From Baffinella frigidus (Eukaryota > Cryptophyceae > Cryptomonadales > Baffinellaceae), in contig MU646317.1 of the NCBI GenBank assembly GCA_026770585.1, positions 789,985 through 799,990 of the forward strand: 10,006 nucleotides of DNA, in the 5' to 3' direction. A model generated the notes under the pieces. The model ran no database searches and was not told the origin of the DNA. It saw only the letters and a list, made by a program, of their open reading frames with translations. Positions 1-6,436 of the stretch are shown here, in pieces. How positions within the stretch are numbered: position 1 is the first letter of the stretch; each line of letters begins with the position of its first letter. The translations under genes were made by a program, and so were the position numbers.

Positions 1-247
1 ACCAACACGGCCTCATGGAGGCTCAAATTGAGCAGCAGGGTGGGTGGGTCTGGCCTGTGAGGACTAGGGTGGGACAGGTCCGCCTTGGGTGCTCAAGGAG
101 AACCTCGAAATACAGAAAACGCACCACCCCTAGGACGGTCGTATGCCCCTAGGAATAGGCCTACCGTAGTGTCCTAGGGCAGTGCGTTTCCTGACGGATC
201 GGTTCTGTTAAGGAACAGAGCACCCGAAGCACCCATAAACGTGCTCG
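1..247. other. 3' flank of the Cys-rich protein gene, no gene seen
   Basis: No coding signal is seen on either strand. On the minus strand this lies just after the stop codon of the Cys-rich protein, so it should hold that gene's 3' UTR and poly(A) site. No AATAAA or TGTAA signal stands out. Positions 87-225 hold foldback element A, listed separately. Positions 1-86 show nothing recognisable. Confidence 0.5.
87..225. repeat. Foldback/MITE-like element A
   Basis: The ends are an inverted repeat, GGGTGCTC at 87-94 and GAGCACCC at 218-225. Both arms carry a GAAAACGCAC-like block followed by CCTAGGAC (right arm read as reverse complement), and the centre holds CTACGGTAGGCCTA-like palindromes. 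The same core appears in elements B, C and D near 4.8-5.5 kb, so this is a diverged member of a short non-coding foldback family. No coding capacity and no clear target-site duplication were found. Confidence 0.6.
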
Positions 248-2512
248 TCAGCAAGCACCCGCCCAGGGCGACTCCTCCCCCGGAGGCAACGCTTCACCGT
301 CCCCCTCCTTGCGATCTGTCGAATCACCTTCCCCCTCCTTGCGATCCGTCAAATCACCGCCCCCCTCCGTGCGTTCCGCCAGCTCAACCCAGCCATCCGC
401 GTCGTCCCCCCCTCTCGCCCCGTCCGGCTTGCGGCGCCGCCACCACACCCACGTCCCGACGAGGAGCGCAAGAACTCCCACGGCGCCAGCCAGAAACCCC
501 GCGCCCGACCCGTCCTCGAAGGCGGGCGCCGTGGCAGACACCTCAGCGACGGATATGCCCGAGGACGCGAGCGCGGTGTTGAGGTTCTCAGACGTGGCGG
601 CTGCGGCCACGGACGCGGCCTTGACGTTAGGGACCGTGACGGTTGTTTCCACCGCGACGGACGCGGTCAGGAGCCTGCGGCGCGCGAGGTGCTCCGTGAC
701 CGACGCGATGGCCACGCTGGAGGCTGCGAGCGAGAGCGACTGCGCCACGCCAGCCACGTAGGCGTCGCGCTTGGCTGTGCTGAACTCTGTGAGAGTCATG
801 GCCAGCGTCGCGGTGAAGGCGACCACCGAGGTGCAGTCAGAACACGCGACGCAAGGCCCCCCGTCGGCGCCCGTGAAGCCCGCAGAACAATAACAAAGCG
901 CTTTGGCAGCAGCGGATTCTGAATTCACCGGACAAAACTTGCACTCTGCCGTCCCCCCCACGCTCTTGAACATCCCCGCCTCGCACGCATTGCACGCCGC
1001 CCCGTCCGACGTCCCCCTGTACCCGGCCAAGCACTTGCAGTCGTCAAGCGCGTCACTCCCCAATGCAGAGCTCGTCCCCGCAGGACACATCGAGCACTCC
1101 CCTGCCCCTGTCACAGCCTTGTACGTCCCCGCCTCGCACGCGCTGCACGCCTCCCCGTCCAAGGCCGCCGTGTACCCCGCCACACACACGCAGTCAGTCA
1201 CCTCGTCGCTCTTCTCCGACGAGCTCGTGTGCGAAGGGCACGCCGTGCAGCTCCCCGCCCCCGTCGCAACCTTGTATGCCCCCGTCTCGCACGCACCGCA
1301 TTTCAACCCGTCAGACGCCGCCGTGTACCCGGCCAAGCACTGGCAGTCCGTCACCTCATCACTCTCCGATACAGAGTTTGTCCCCGGAGGACACGTCGAG
1401 CACTCTCCTGCCCCCGCCGCGCTCTTGAACGTCCCAGCCTCGCACGCCGTGCACGCAGCCCCGTCCGACGTCCCCCTGTACCCGACCAAGCACTTGCAGT
1501 CGTCGAGCGCGTCACTCCCCAATGCAGAGCTCGTCCCCGCAGGACACGTCGAGCACTCCCCTGCCCCCGTCGCAGCCTTGTACGTCCCCGCCTCGCACGC
1601 CGTGCAGGCAACCCTGTCCGAGGCCACCGTGTACCCCGCCACACACACGCAGTCCGTCACCTCGTCGCTCTTCTCCGACGAGCTCGTGTGCGAAGGGCAC
1701 GCCGTGCAGCTCCCCGTCCCCACCACGCTCTTGAACCCCCCCGCCTCGCACGCACTGCACGCAGCCCCGTCCGATGTCCCCCTGTACCCGGCCAAGCACT
1801 TGCAGTCGTCAAGCGCGTCACTCCCCAAATCAGAGCTCGTCCCCGCAGGACACGCCAGACACGCATGTGCCCCCGTCAAAGCCTTGTACGTCCCCGCCTC
1901 GCACGCCGTGCAGGCAACCCCGTCCAAGGCCGCCGTGTACCCCGCCACGCACACGCAGTCCTTTATCTCGTCGCTCTCATCCTCCGAGTTCGTGTGCAAA
2001 GGGCACGTCTCGCAACTCTCCGACCCCGTACCAAATTTGTACGTCCCAGCCTCGCACGCGCGGCACGCCTCCCCGTCCGACGTCGCCGTGTACCCGGCCA
2101 CGCACACCATGCACCCCCCATCGTTGGCGTCTGTGTAGCCCTTCGAGCACTGGCACTGCGCGCTGGCGCGAGAAGACTCCGAGTGTGCCGGACACGTCTC
2201 GCACGCTTCCGGCCCCGGCGCACTCTTGAACGTCCCCAGCGCGCACGCGCCGCAATAGTGCGGGTGTGAAAAGGACGAGTACCCCACGATGCACTCGCAG
2301 TTATCATCAGTTACCTTGCAGGCTCCATCACAGGGGGTGCGTTCCAAGAGGGCAGCAACGTCGCTGCACCACGGCGGAACACCTCCACGCCTGCACGACG
2401 CATGGCAGTCCCGACAGTCGACGGGAGCCATCAAGACACCAGCCGCGAGGAGCAGCAGCATTGGTGATGTCCACGCGTGCGACGCGCCGAGAGGTCCCCC
2501 ACGCAGCCGCAT
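248..2512 (-). CDS. Type I membrane protein with tandem Cys-rich (ephrin-receptor-like) repeats
   Basis: This predicts a 754-residue surface protein. The start is the ATG at 2510-2512, because it opens a signal peptide: a basic MRLRGG start, then a hydrophobic core MLLLLAAGVLMAPVDC at residues 18-33. The frame stays open upstream to 3178, but that stretch looks non-coding. Residues about 72-560 are ten Cys-rich repeats of the GCC2_GCC3/TNFR-like kind, each with CxCxAGYT, GTYK, CxxCPxGT and a closing DD or TD. From residue 186 they are exactly 51 residues long. Residues about 567-663 form a Cys-free module with an RRRLL stretch, of a kind often placed before the membrane in algal proteins. A membrane helix follows at about 671-690 (FLAGAVGVLALLVGTWVWW, then RRRK), with a 64-residue acidic cytoplasmic tail. 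Such proteins are usually taken as adhesion or receptor-like; the ligand is unknown. No intron is needed. It is transcribed divergently from the gene at 3152. Confidence 0.8.
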   Translation of the reverse strand: MRLRGGPLGASHAWTSPMLLLLAAGVLMAPVDCRDCHASCRRGGVPPWCSDVAALLERTPCDGACKVTDDNCECIVGYSSFSHPHYCGACALGTFKSAPGPEACETCPAHSESSRASAQCQCSKGYTDANDGGCMVCVAGYTATSDGEACRACEAGTYKFGTGSESCETCPLHTNSEDESDEIKDCVCVAGYTAALDGVACTACEAGTYKALTGAHACLACPAGTSSDLGSDALDDCKCLAGYRGTSDGAACSACEAGGFKSVVGTGSCTACPSHTSSSEKSDEVTDCVCVAGYTVASDRVACTACEAGTYKAATGAGECSTCPAGTSSALGSDALDDCKCLVGYRGTSDGAACTACEAGTFKSAAGAGECSTCPPGTNSVSESDEVTDCQCLAGYTAASDGLKCGACETGAYKVATGAGSCTACPSHTSSSEKSDEVTDCVCVAGYTAALDGEACSACEAGTYKAVTGAGECSMCPAGTSSALGSDALDDCKCLAGYRGTSDGAACNACEAGMFKSVGGTAECKFCPVNSESAAAKALCYCSAGFTGADGGPCVACSDCTSVVAFTATLAMTLTEFSTAKRDAYVAGVAQSLSLAASSVAIASVTEHLARRRLLTASVAVETTVTVPNVKAASVAAAATSENLNTALASSGISVAEVSATAPAFEDGSGAGFLAGAVGVLALLVGTWVWWRRRKPDGARGGDDADGWVELAERTEGGGDLTDRKEGEGDSTDRKEGDGEALPPGEESPWAGAC
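301..390 (-). repeat. 30-bp tandem repeat in the cytoplasmic tail
   Basis: Three consecutive 30-bp units (301-330, 331-360, 361-390) encode a 10-residue acidic repeat of the form EGxGDxTDRK on the minus strand. The first two are nearly identical and the third is decayed. They make up most of the cytoplasmic tail, around residues 708-738. Confidence 0.8.
896..1957 (-). repeat. 153-bp tandem coding repeat (51-aa Cys-rich units)
   Basis: Seven units of about 153 bp lie head to tail inside the CDS, and more diverged units extend to about 2299. They come in two alternating types. One ends in a SALGSDALDD-like linker, the other in a SEKSDEVTD-like linker. Pairs therefore form a 306-bp higher-order unit (codons from 1957, 1651 and 1192), with one unpaired unit at about 1193-1345. 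The near identity of distant pairs points to recent unequal exchange or gene conversion. Confidence 0.85.
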
Positions 2513-3151
2513 CCTCTCTCGTTCTGATGCGCTGGTTCCACTCACGACGCCGAGTCTCTGCCGCGAGGTGCGCCTGATTTGGCTGCCGGTAAGACAACGG
2601 GAGGCCGTCAGGCTGCCTGCCAATGCTGCTACGCTCCTTGCTGGCCCGCACGCTGAGGGGGGAATGAGTCGGTGTGAAAACCCGACCACCGTCCAAGAGC
2701 CAGCATTCAAGAGCTCCAGCACGCCCCGCGACCACGGTGGTCCGGCAGATGCTGTTGAAGAGCCAAAAACACCTGTGACAACCACGTGCCATGCCAGCGG
2801 GGGCGGTGGGCAGCACCTGGCGGCACGCTGTCCCCTCTTGCTGAACAGTTTGCTCCGAGCCCCGCACCAGGCACCTGGGAAAGTCCGAATGAGTCCGGTT
2901 GCTCGCGTTTGCTCGCGCTCTTCCCTCCCTCCTCTCTTCCCTGCGCGCGCACCCATCGCGCGCGCACTCTGCGGCCTACTGAAACTGTACCGGTCACGTT
3001 GGGGAGACGCTGCGCGGTCTCCCACGCTGGCTCCCGGATCTGAGGATGGGCTGTTTTTTCTTTGGTAGACGCATCTGGTGTCAAAGTTGTCCTGGCCACT
3101 TAGGGGCGGAGGGATGGTCTCGCCTTTCCTCAGACTGGGGATTTCGTCGGC
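2513..3151. promoter_or_regulatory. Divergent intergenic region, presumed shared promoter
   Basis: About 640 bp separate the inferred start of the Cys-rich protein on the minus strand from the tentative ATG of the plus-strand gene at 3152. Long open frames exist on both strands but they are low-complexity and Arg/Pro-rich, as expected by chance in GC-rich DNA. A GCGCGC-rich patch lies at 2943-2966. I see no TATA box or defined operator, so a bidirectional promoter is inferred only from the gene arrangement. Confidence 0.35.
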
Positions 3152-3698
3152 ATGGCGATGGGGCACCTGAGTTCGCAAGGGGGGTTGGCGACCTCAGCGC
3201 TACTGAGCCACGGGCGCCGGAACGGGGCAGAGAACATGCAGTCGCCGTTCTGGTCAAAACCGTTCTGGGCAAATATTTTTTCTTTGATCGGGTAACAACC
3301 CCGAAACTTTTGTATCGGACACGCTGGGGAGTTTGTCGGGGGAGAGCGCCGTGACGCTGTGCCTGTTTGCTTGGTGCCAGGCCGTGCTTGAGGCGGAGTT
3401 CTTCGTTGAGGACTGGGGGGATGGTGTTGGGTCAGGCGACATCGACAGCGCGTTGGTGGAGGCGTCGAAGCATGCTTTCCGCCGATGGGATGCGCGTCTG
3501 ACGTTAGCTGTCTGGCGAGCGACTGCGGCAAGGACCACCGGCCCCGGTGTCCGCGTCGTCAAGAATTGGGGGTCTCGTAGGAGCGGGACTGCCCCTTTCC
3601 CGGAGATGGGGGCCTTTGTCTCCGTTTCACAACAACGGGTAGTGCGTGAGAGAACTCTAGACCCTAGTTGCACCCAAAACCCCGCAGGGGGTTCTTAG
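3152..3698 (+). CDS. Hypothetical protein, tentative two-exon gene
   Basis: I do not recognise this protein. The model starts at the ATG at 3152 in a favourable context (GGCATGGCG) and runs in frame to 3291. It crosses a 40-nt intron (3292-3331, GTAAC...GGGGAG) and continues in frame to the TAG at 3696-3698, giving about 168 residues. Without splicing the first frame stops at 3293, yet the second frame is clean from 3288, which is why an intron or a one-base frameshift is inferred. The second exon reads like real protein (LFAWCQAVLEAEFFVEDWGD, then SKHAFRRWDARLTLAVW), with no known domain. Its tail AFVSVSQQRVV recurs in frame downstream of the ankyrin gene (AFVSGLQQRVV at about 4570-4605), so the two gene ends are paralogous. 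TGTAA/AATAAA motifs follow at 3719-3729. It could be a decayed gene. Confidence 0.4.
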
Positions 3699-3793
3699 AA
3701 AGTGGTCAAGCTGGTCTTGTAATCAATAAACTCTCTCCCGAAAGGGGTTCTTAGAACGTGGTCAAGCTGGTCTTGTAATCAATAAACTCTCTC
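3688..3793 (+). repeat. 56-bp tandem duplication with poly(A)-like signal and CT tract
   Basis: Two direct copies with a 56-bp period start near 3688 and 3744. Each contains GGTTCTTAGAA, GTGGTCAAGCTGGTC, then TGTAATCAATAAAC and a CTCTCTC run. A third, diverged copy lies at 4751-4802 downstream of the ankyrin gene. TGTAA is the usual chlorophyte poly(A) signal and AATAAA the animal/fungal one; both are present side by side. The unit probably holds the 3' end of the preceding gene. Confidence 0.8.
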
Positions 3794-3848
3794 TCTCGTA
3801 ACTCGCTCGCACATTATCTGGCATACAAAGTCCTGGATCGGAGGAAGA

Positions 3849-4508
3849 ATGACGGATGCGAGGGCGGTGGTTCGCGATGCTGGCGTGGACTTCCAGAATG
3901 ACGAGGTGGCTTGTGAGATGGTGAGGTGGGTGGATTGCCATGGCGGCCCACTGCTACACGTCGCGGCAGCAGTTGCGCATCCTGACATAGTTCGCCATCT
4001 GCTGGAGACGGGCACGGACGTGCTGTCGCAGGATACGGAAGGGAACACCGCCCTCCACCGTGCTTGCGAAAACCGTGCTTGCGAAACATTGCGCAAGCAG
4101 TGCGGTGTTGGTCGGGTCGAAACGGTGCGACTCACTCTGGGCGCCGTCAACACTACGAATCTGCAGGGAGAGTCGCCGCTTCACTTGGCGTGCACACCCG
4201 ACGCAAACCCATCGAGTGGCCGCCTTCCTGAAACCCGCGCGAACCGCCTAGCCATCGTGTTGGCACTGCTCGACGCAGGGGCGGCCGAAGACGCGAAAAC
4301 CACCGCCGGATGGTCGCCCATCGACATCGCCAAAGCCAACCCGAATCGCGCCATCCTCTTCCTCCTCCGAGACCGCCAGGCCCAGCGCACGTTCCTCCCG
4401 TTCGCCATGAGCCACCACCCGCGGCTTGGGGAGCGTGCGATGGCCAACCAGCTGGACGCGCATGTCATGTTCATCATTTTCTGTACGCTCGCGGGCAGAG
4501 ACACGTGA
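3849..4508 (+). CDS. Ankyrin-repeat protein
   Basis: A 219-residue protein made mostly of ankyrin repeats, which are protein-protein interaction modules; the partner is unknown. ANK1 is about residues 32-62 (PLLHVAAAVAHPDIVRHLLE), ANK2 65-106 (GNTALHRAC then ETVRLTLGA), ANK3 107-152 (GESPLHLAC then LAIVLALLDAGA) and ANK4, partial, 153-173 (GWSPIDIA). ANK2 holds about 12 extra residues, explained by a 15-bp tandem duplication at 4059-4088 that doubles RACEN. ANK3 also has a long loop at 116-131. No signal peptide or membrane helix is seen. The ATG at 3849 lies only about 55 bp after the preceding CT tract. After the TGA at 4506-4508 the same frame remains open to 4611 and carries a tail homologous to that of the gene at 3152, so the annotated end may be artificial. 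Confidence 0.75.
   Translation: MTDARAVVRDAGVDFQNDEVACEMVRWVDCHGGPLLHVAAAVAHPDIVRHLLETGTDVLSQDTEGNTALHRACENRACETLRKQCGVGRVETVRLTLGAVNTTNLQGESPLHLACTPDANPSSGRLPETRANRLAIVLALLDAGAAEDAKTTAGWSPIDIAKANPNRAILFLLRDRQAQRTFLPFAMSHHPRLGERAMANQLDAHVMFIIFCTLAGRDT
4059..4088 (+). repeat. 15-bp tandem duplication inside ANK2
   Basis: Two consecutive copies of CGTGCTTGCGAAAAC (the second differing at its end) encode RACEN-RACET. The duplication is in frame and lengthens the second ankyrin repeat. Confidence 0.85.
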
Positions 4509-4611
4509 CCTCTCTCTAGGTCCTCCTCAGACGCAGCCTCGGTGGGGGGGCACCTCTTTTGGGCGACCGTGTTGGCATTCGTCTCCGGTCTACAACAACG
4601 TGTAGTGTGGA
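4509..4611 (+). pseudogene. Cryptic in-frame tail of the ankyrin gene
   Basis: Beyond the TGA of the ankyrin gene the same frame encodes about 34 residues, including HLFWATVLAFVSGLQQRVVW. The AFVSxxQQRVV part matches the tail of the gene at 3152. CTCTCTCTAG at 4510-4519 looks like a 3' splice site. A 51-nt intron from GT at 4469 would remove the TGA in frame, although that donor is weak. The frame then ends in a TAG supplied by the first telomeric TTTAGGG unit at about 4613. It may be a spliced tail or a decayed one. Confidence 0.4.
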
Positions 4612-4802
4612 TTTAGGGTTTAGGGTTTAGGGTTTAGGGTTTAGGGTTTAGGGTTTAGGGTTTAGGATTCAGGGTTTAGGGTTTAGGGTGTAGGGTTTAG
4701 GGTTTAGGGTTAGCGAGAACTCCAGATCCTTGTAGTACCAAAAAAACACGCAGGGCGTTTTAGAATGTGGCCATGCTGGTCGTGTAATCAATAAACTCTC
4801 TC
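4580..4802 (+). repeat. Diverged copy of the 3617-3737 gene-end segment, split by telomeric repeats
   Basis: The left part (GTCTCCG, ACAACAACG, GTAGTG) and the right part (AGAACTC, CGCAGGG, TTTTAGAA, GCTGGTCGTGTAATCAATAAAC, CTCTCTC) match the order of blocks at 3617-3737. The telomeric block at 4612-4712 separates them where the paralogue has only a few bases. The AATAAA at about 4789 may serve as the poly(A) signal of the ankyrin gene. Confidence 0.75.
4612..4712 (+). repeat. Interstitial telomeric repeat (TTTAGGG)n
   Basis: About fourteen heptamers of TTTAGGG, almost perfect, with only three variants (a TTCAGGG, a TGTAGGG and a shortened end). This is the plant/green-algal telomere motif. 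It is far cleaner than the degenerate arrays after 6.5 kb. It sits inside a copy of the 3' gene-end segment whose uninterrupted paralogue is at 3617-3737. Confidence 0.95.
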
Positions 4803-4827
4803 ATTAATAAAGGTCTCTATCACCAAG

Positions 4828-4949
4828 GTACAGAGATTCCTTGCGAATCAGGACGGCACCTCCCTAGGGTCCCACGGTAGGGCTTGTCCTAGGAGCATAG
4901 GACCGCCCTAGGGACGGTGCGTGTCCTTATTCGCGAGTAACCCCTGTAC
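4828..4949. repeat. Foldback element B
   Basis: An imperfect inverted repeat of about 122 bp. The left arm starts GTACAGAG and the right arm ends CCCCTGTAC. Inside both arms lie GCGAAT, AGGAC, GCACC and CCTAGGG blocks, and the centre holds CCTAGGAGCATAGG. It starts about 25 bp after a TCAATAAAC-CT module. A short direct repeat CGAGTAACCCCT follows at its right end (4934-4960). Confidence 0.7.
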
Positions 4950-5019
4950 GAGTAACCCCTATAGCTGTGCATGAGGCAGCCAACCGTGCGGCTGTGCGTC
5001 TATGCCTGAGACAGACCTG

Positions 5020-5138
5020 CAGGGGTACCTCGCTCATAAGAAAAACGCCACCCCTTCGGACCCTACAGTAGGGCTATGCGTAGGGCCCTACGGTGGTCCT
5101 AGGGGGGGGGGGGCTTTTCTATGAGCGAGGTGCCTGTG
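5020..5138. repeat. Foldback element C
   Basis: The terminal inverted repeats are CAGGGGTACCTCGCTCATAA at 5020-5039 and its near reverse complement at about 5116-5138. The interior is palindromic around CCCTACAGTAGGGC and TAGGGCCCTACGGTGG, with a 13-base G run. There is no coding capacity. The outer 20 bp are the same as in element D. Confidence 0.8.
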
Positions 5139-5176
5139 TAGGCAATCGCCAATGAAGGTTCTGCTCAAGTGCCCCT

Positions 5177-5317
5177 AGATGCCTAGCTCTGCCTCACTTA
5201 ATCTGGGCTCCTCGTTCAATACATTTAGACCAGGACTCCGTACAAACGCTCCGGTACAAACAGCATCTGAATGTATTTAATGAGGAGCCAAGGTGAACAG
5301 AGGCAGGGCTAGGATCT
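5177..5317. repeat. 141-bp inverted-repeat element
   Basis: The left arm 5177-5227 and right arm 5268-5317 are imperfect reverse complements over about 50 bp. Shared blocks are CTAG, CTGCCTC, GGCTCCTC and AATACATT. The spacer is about 40 bp and contains a doubled CGTACAAAC-like word (5239-5260). The arms are unrelated to elements A-D, so this is a second foldback family. Confidence 0.75.
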
Positions 5318-5383
5318 GTCCAGGTCAGGAACGAAAATCTGGCCTCTCGGGGGGCGGGGGGGGGGTGCATGGCGGTCGTGCTG

Positions 5384-5406
5384 GTATCAATAAACGTCTC
5401 TCTCTC
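5384..5406 (+). promoter_or_regulatory. TCAATAAAC-CT module, fourth copy
   Basis: TATCAATAAACGTCTCTCTCTC, preceded by GGCGGTCGTGCTGG, matches the module at 3719, 3775 and 4784. No gene in the 800 bp upstream would use it as a poly(A) signal, so here it seems to travel as part of a repeat. Confidence 0.55.
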
Positions 5407-5424
5407 AGCAATGCCCTTGAGGAC

Positions 5425-5550
5425 ACAGGGGTACCTCGCTCATAAGAAATCACCTCCCCCTAGGACCCTACACTAGGCCTATGCCTAGGGCCCTACGGTA
5501 GTCCTGGGGGCGGGGGCGGTTTCTTATGAGCGAGGTACATGTACCCCTGT
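5425..5550. repeat. Foldback element D
   Basis: The best-preserved member of the family. The left end ACAGGGGTACCTCGCTCATA and the right end, TATGAGCGAGGTACATGTAC then CCCTGT, are reverse complements apart from a small GTACAT insertion. The interior palindrome contains CCTAGGACCCTAC, AGGCCTATGCCTAGGG and CCCTACGGTAGTCCT. The DNA or RNA would fold into a single long hairpin. Confidence 0.85.
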
Positions 5551-5564
5551 AGGTCGTCCACCCT

Positions 5565-5861
5565 TACAGGGGTACCTCGAATTTAAGAACAATCTCCCAA
5601 CTGTAGGCCAATACATGTACCTAGGACCCAACATGGGTACCTCGGCCATAAGAAGCGGGGATTCTGAAAACGGTCGGATGCACGTTCTTAAAATTGAAGA
5701 AACGCAGGAAAAATGATCGGTAGCACGTTCTTATTTATTAAGAAACGCAGGAAAAACGGTCGGTGGCACGTGGTGGCACGTCCTTAACATTAAGAACCAC
5801 TGCCCCTCAAAAACGCCTTATTCTTATCAGAACCGTTTCTTATGGGCGAGTTACCCCTGTA
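5565..5861. repeat. Larger foldback element E with internal 43-bp repeats
   Basis: The outer ends TACAGGGGTACCTCG (5565) and CGAGTTACCCCTGTA (5861) match the termini of C and D, but the element is about 297 bp and its interior differs. From 5671 it holds three units with a 43-bp period (5671, 5714, 5757), each with CGGTCGG-TGGCACGTTCTTA followed by AAGAAACGCAGGAAAAA. The last unit has a further 10-bp doubling of GGTGGCACG. A second internal end-like motif, GTACCTCGGCCATAAGAA, lies at 5638, so this may be a composite. Confidence 0.7.
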
Positions 5862-5927
5862 TGGCCTGCTCTCTGGCGCCCCTACTCGGCCACAGCCTCT
5901 GAGGGTGTGCACACATGCCGGCAGTGT

Positions 5928-5963
5928 CGGAATGAATAAACCTCTCTCTCTCTCGCTCTCTCG
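5928..5963 (+). promoter_or_regulatory. GAATGAATAAAC-CT module, fifth copy
   Basis: GGAATGAATAAACCTCTCTC followed by more CT repeats matches the other AATAAAC-CT modules. Read on the minus strand it is a GA tract followed by GTTTATTCATTCC, the arrangement also found after the TAG of the transporter gene at 6365-6436. It therefore belongs to the duplicated 3' end of that gene. Confidence 0.55.
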
Positions 5964-6002
5964 CCACCAACACCTAAACCCGAAAGGCCCTAAAAAATAT
6001 TT

Positions 6003-6047
6003 CTAGCGTTGCTGCTGGGATTGGAGCGCAAAAAATTGCTGCTGCTG
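6003..6047 (-). pseudogene. Second copy of the transporter's terminal exon
   Basis: On the minus strand this reads QQQQFFALQSQQQR and then TAG. It closely parallels the terminal exon at 6437-6526, which ends QQQQQFFSVQQSQPAQPR and TAG. A TTACAG just before it could act as a 3' splice site. The following GA tract and GTTTATTCATTCC are duplicated too. It could be an alternative last exon or a relic of a 3'-end duplication; a more decayed copy lies around 6255-6292. Confidence 0.55.
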
Positions 6048-6141
6048 TAACGGAGCTGGACCGCTCCTTCCCTAAACTTTAAACCCTAAACATTAAATCC
6101 TAGAGCAGCTACACGATCGTTCCCTAGCGCGGCCTGCTGGA

Positions 6142-6252
6142 GTCTGGGGATACTACCCCGTGTAGGATGACCGGAGTGACTTTCGTGTAGGATGACCGGT
6201 GTGACTTCACACAGTCACTCCGGCCATCCTACACGGGGTAGTATCCCCAGAC
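6142..6252. repeat. 39-bp near-perfect palindrome with internal direct repeat
   Basis: The arms 6142-6180 and 6214-6252 are reverse complements with one mismatch over 39 bp, separated by 33 bp. The spacer contains a second copy (6184-6205) of the inner 22 bp of the left arm (6159-6180), a 25-bp tandem duplication. It lies between copies of the transporter's terminal exon. Confidence 0.9.
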
Positions 6253-6436
6253 ACATGAGAGCGCGCAAAACTGCTGCTGCATCTGCACCTGCTGAAGCGC
6301 TCCTTCTAGGCCCTACTCTCGTGGGCTGCGAAGAACTGTCGAACTGTCTCTGCCAGGCCTACTCCGGAATGAATCAACGTCCCCCCCCCCCCCTCTCTCT
6401 CTCTCTCGCTCTCTCTCTCTCTCTCGCTCGCTCTCT

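Noticed and set aside
896-1957. CRISPR array suggested by regular spacing
   Set aside because: The repeats are coding, contiguous and 153 bp long, without distinct spacers, in a eukaryotic gene.
903-2138. 411-codon open frame on the plus strand opposite the Cys-rich gene
   Set aside because: It is a shadow of the tandem repeats: it repeats with the same 153-bp period but has no known domain, whereas the minus strand gives a signal peptide, Cys spacing and a membrane helix.
2289-3068. Long plus-strand open frame antisense to the start of the Cys-rich gene
   Set aside because: No domain, GC-driven composition, and it crosses the signal peptide region and the presumed promoter.
2513-3178. 222-codon N-terminal extension of the Cys-rich protein
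   Set aside because: The extension is Arg/Ser/Pro-rich and without domain character, and a clean signal peptide starts at the ATG at 2512. It is more likely 5' leader or promoter.
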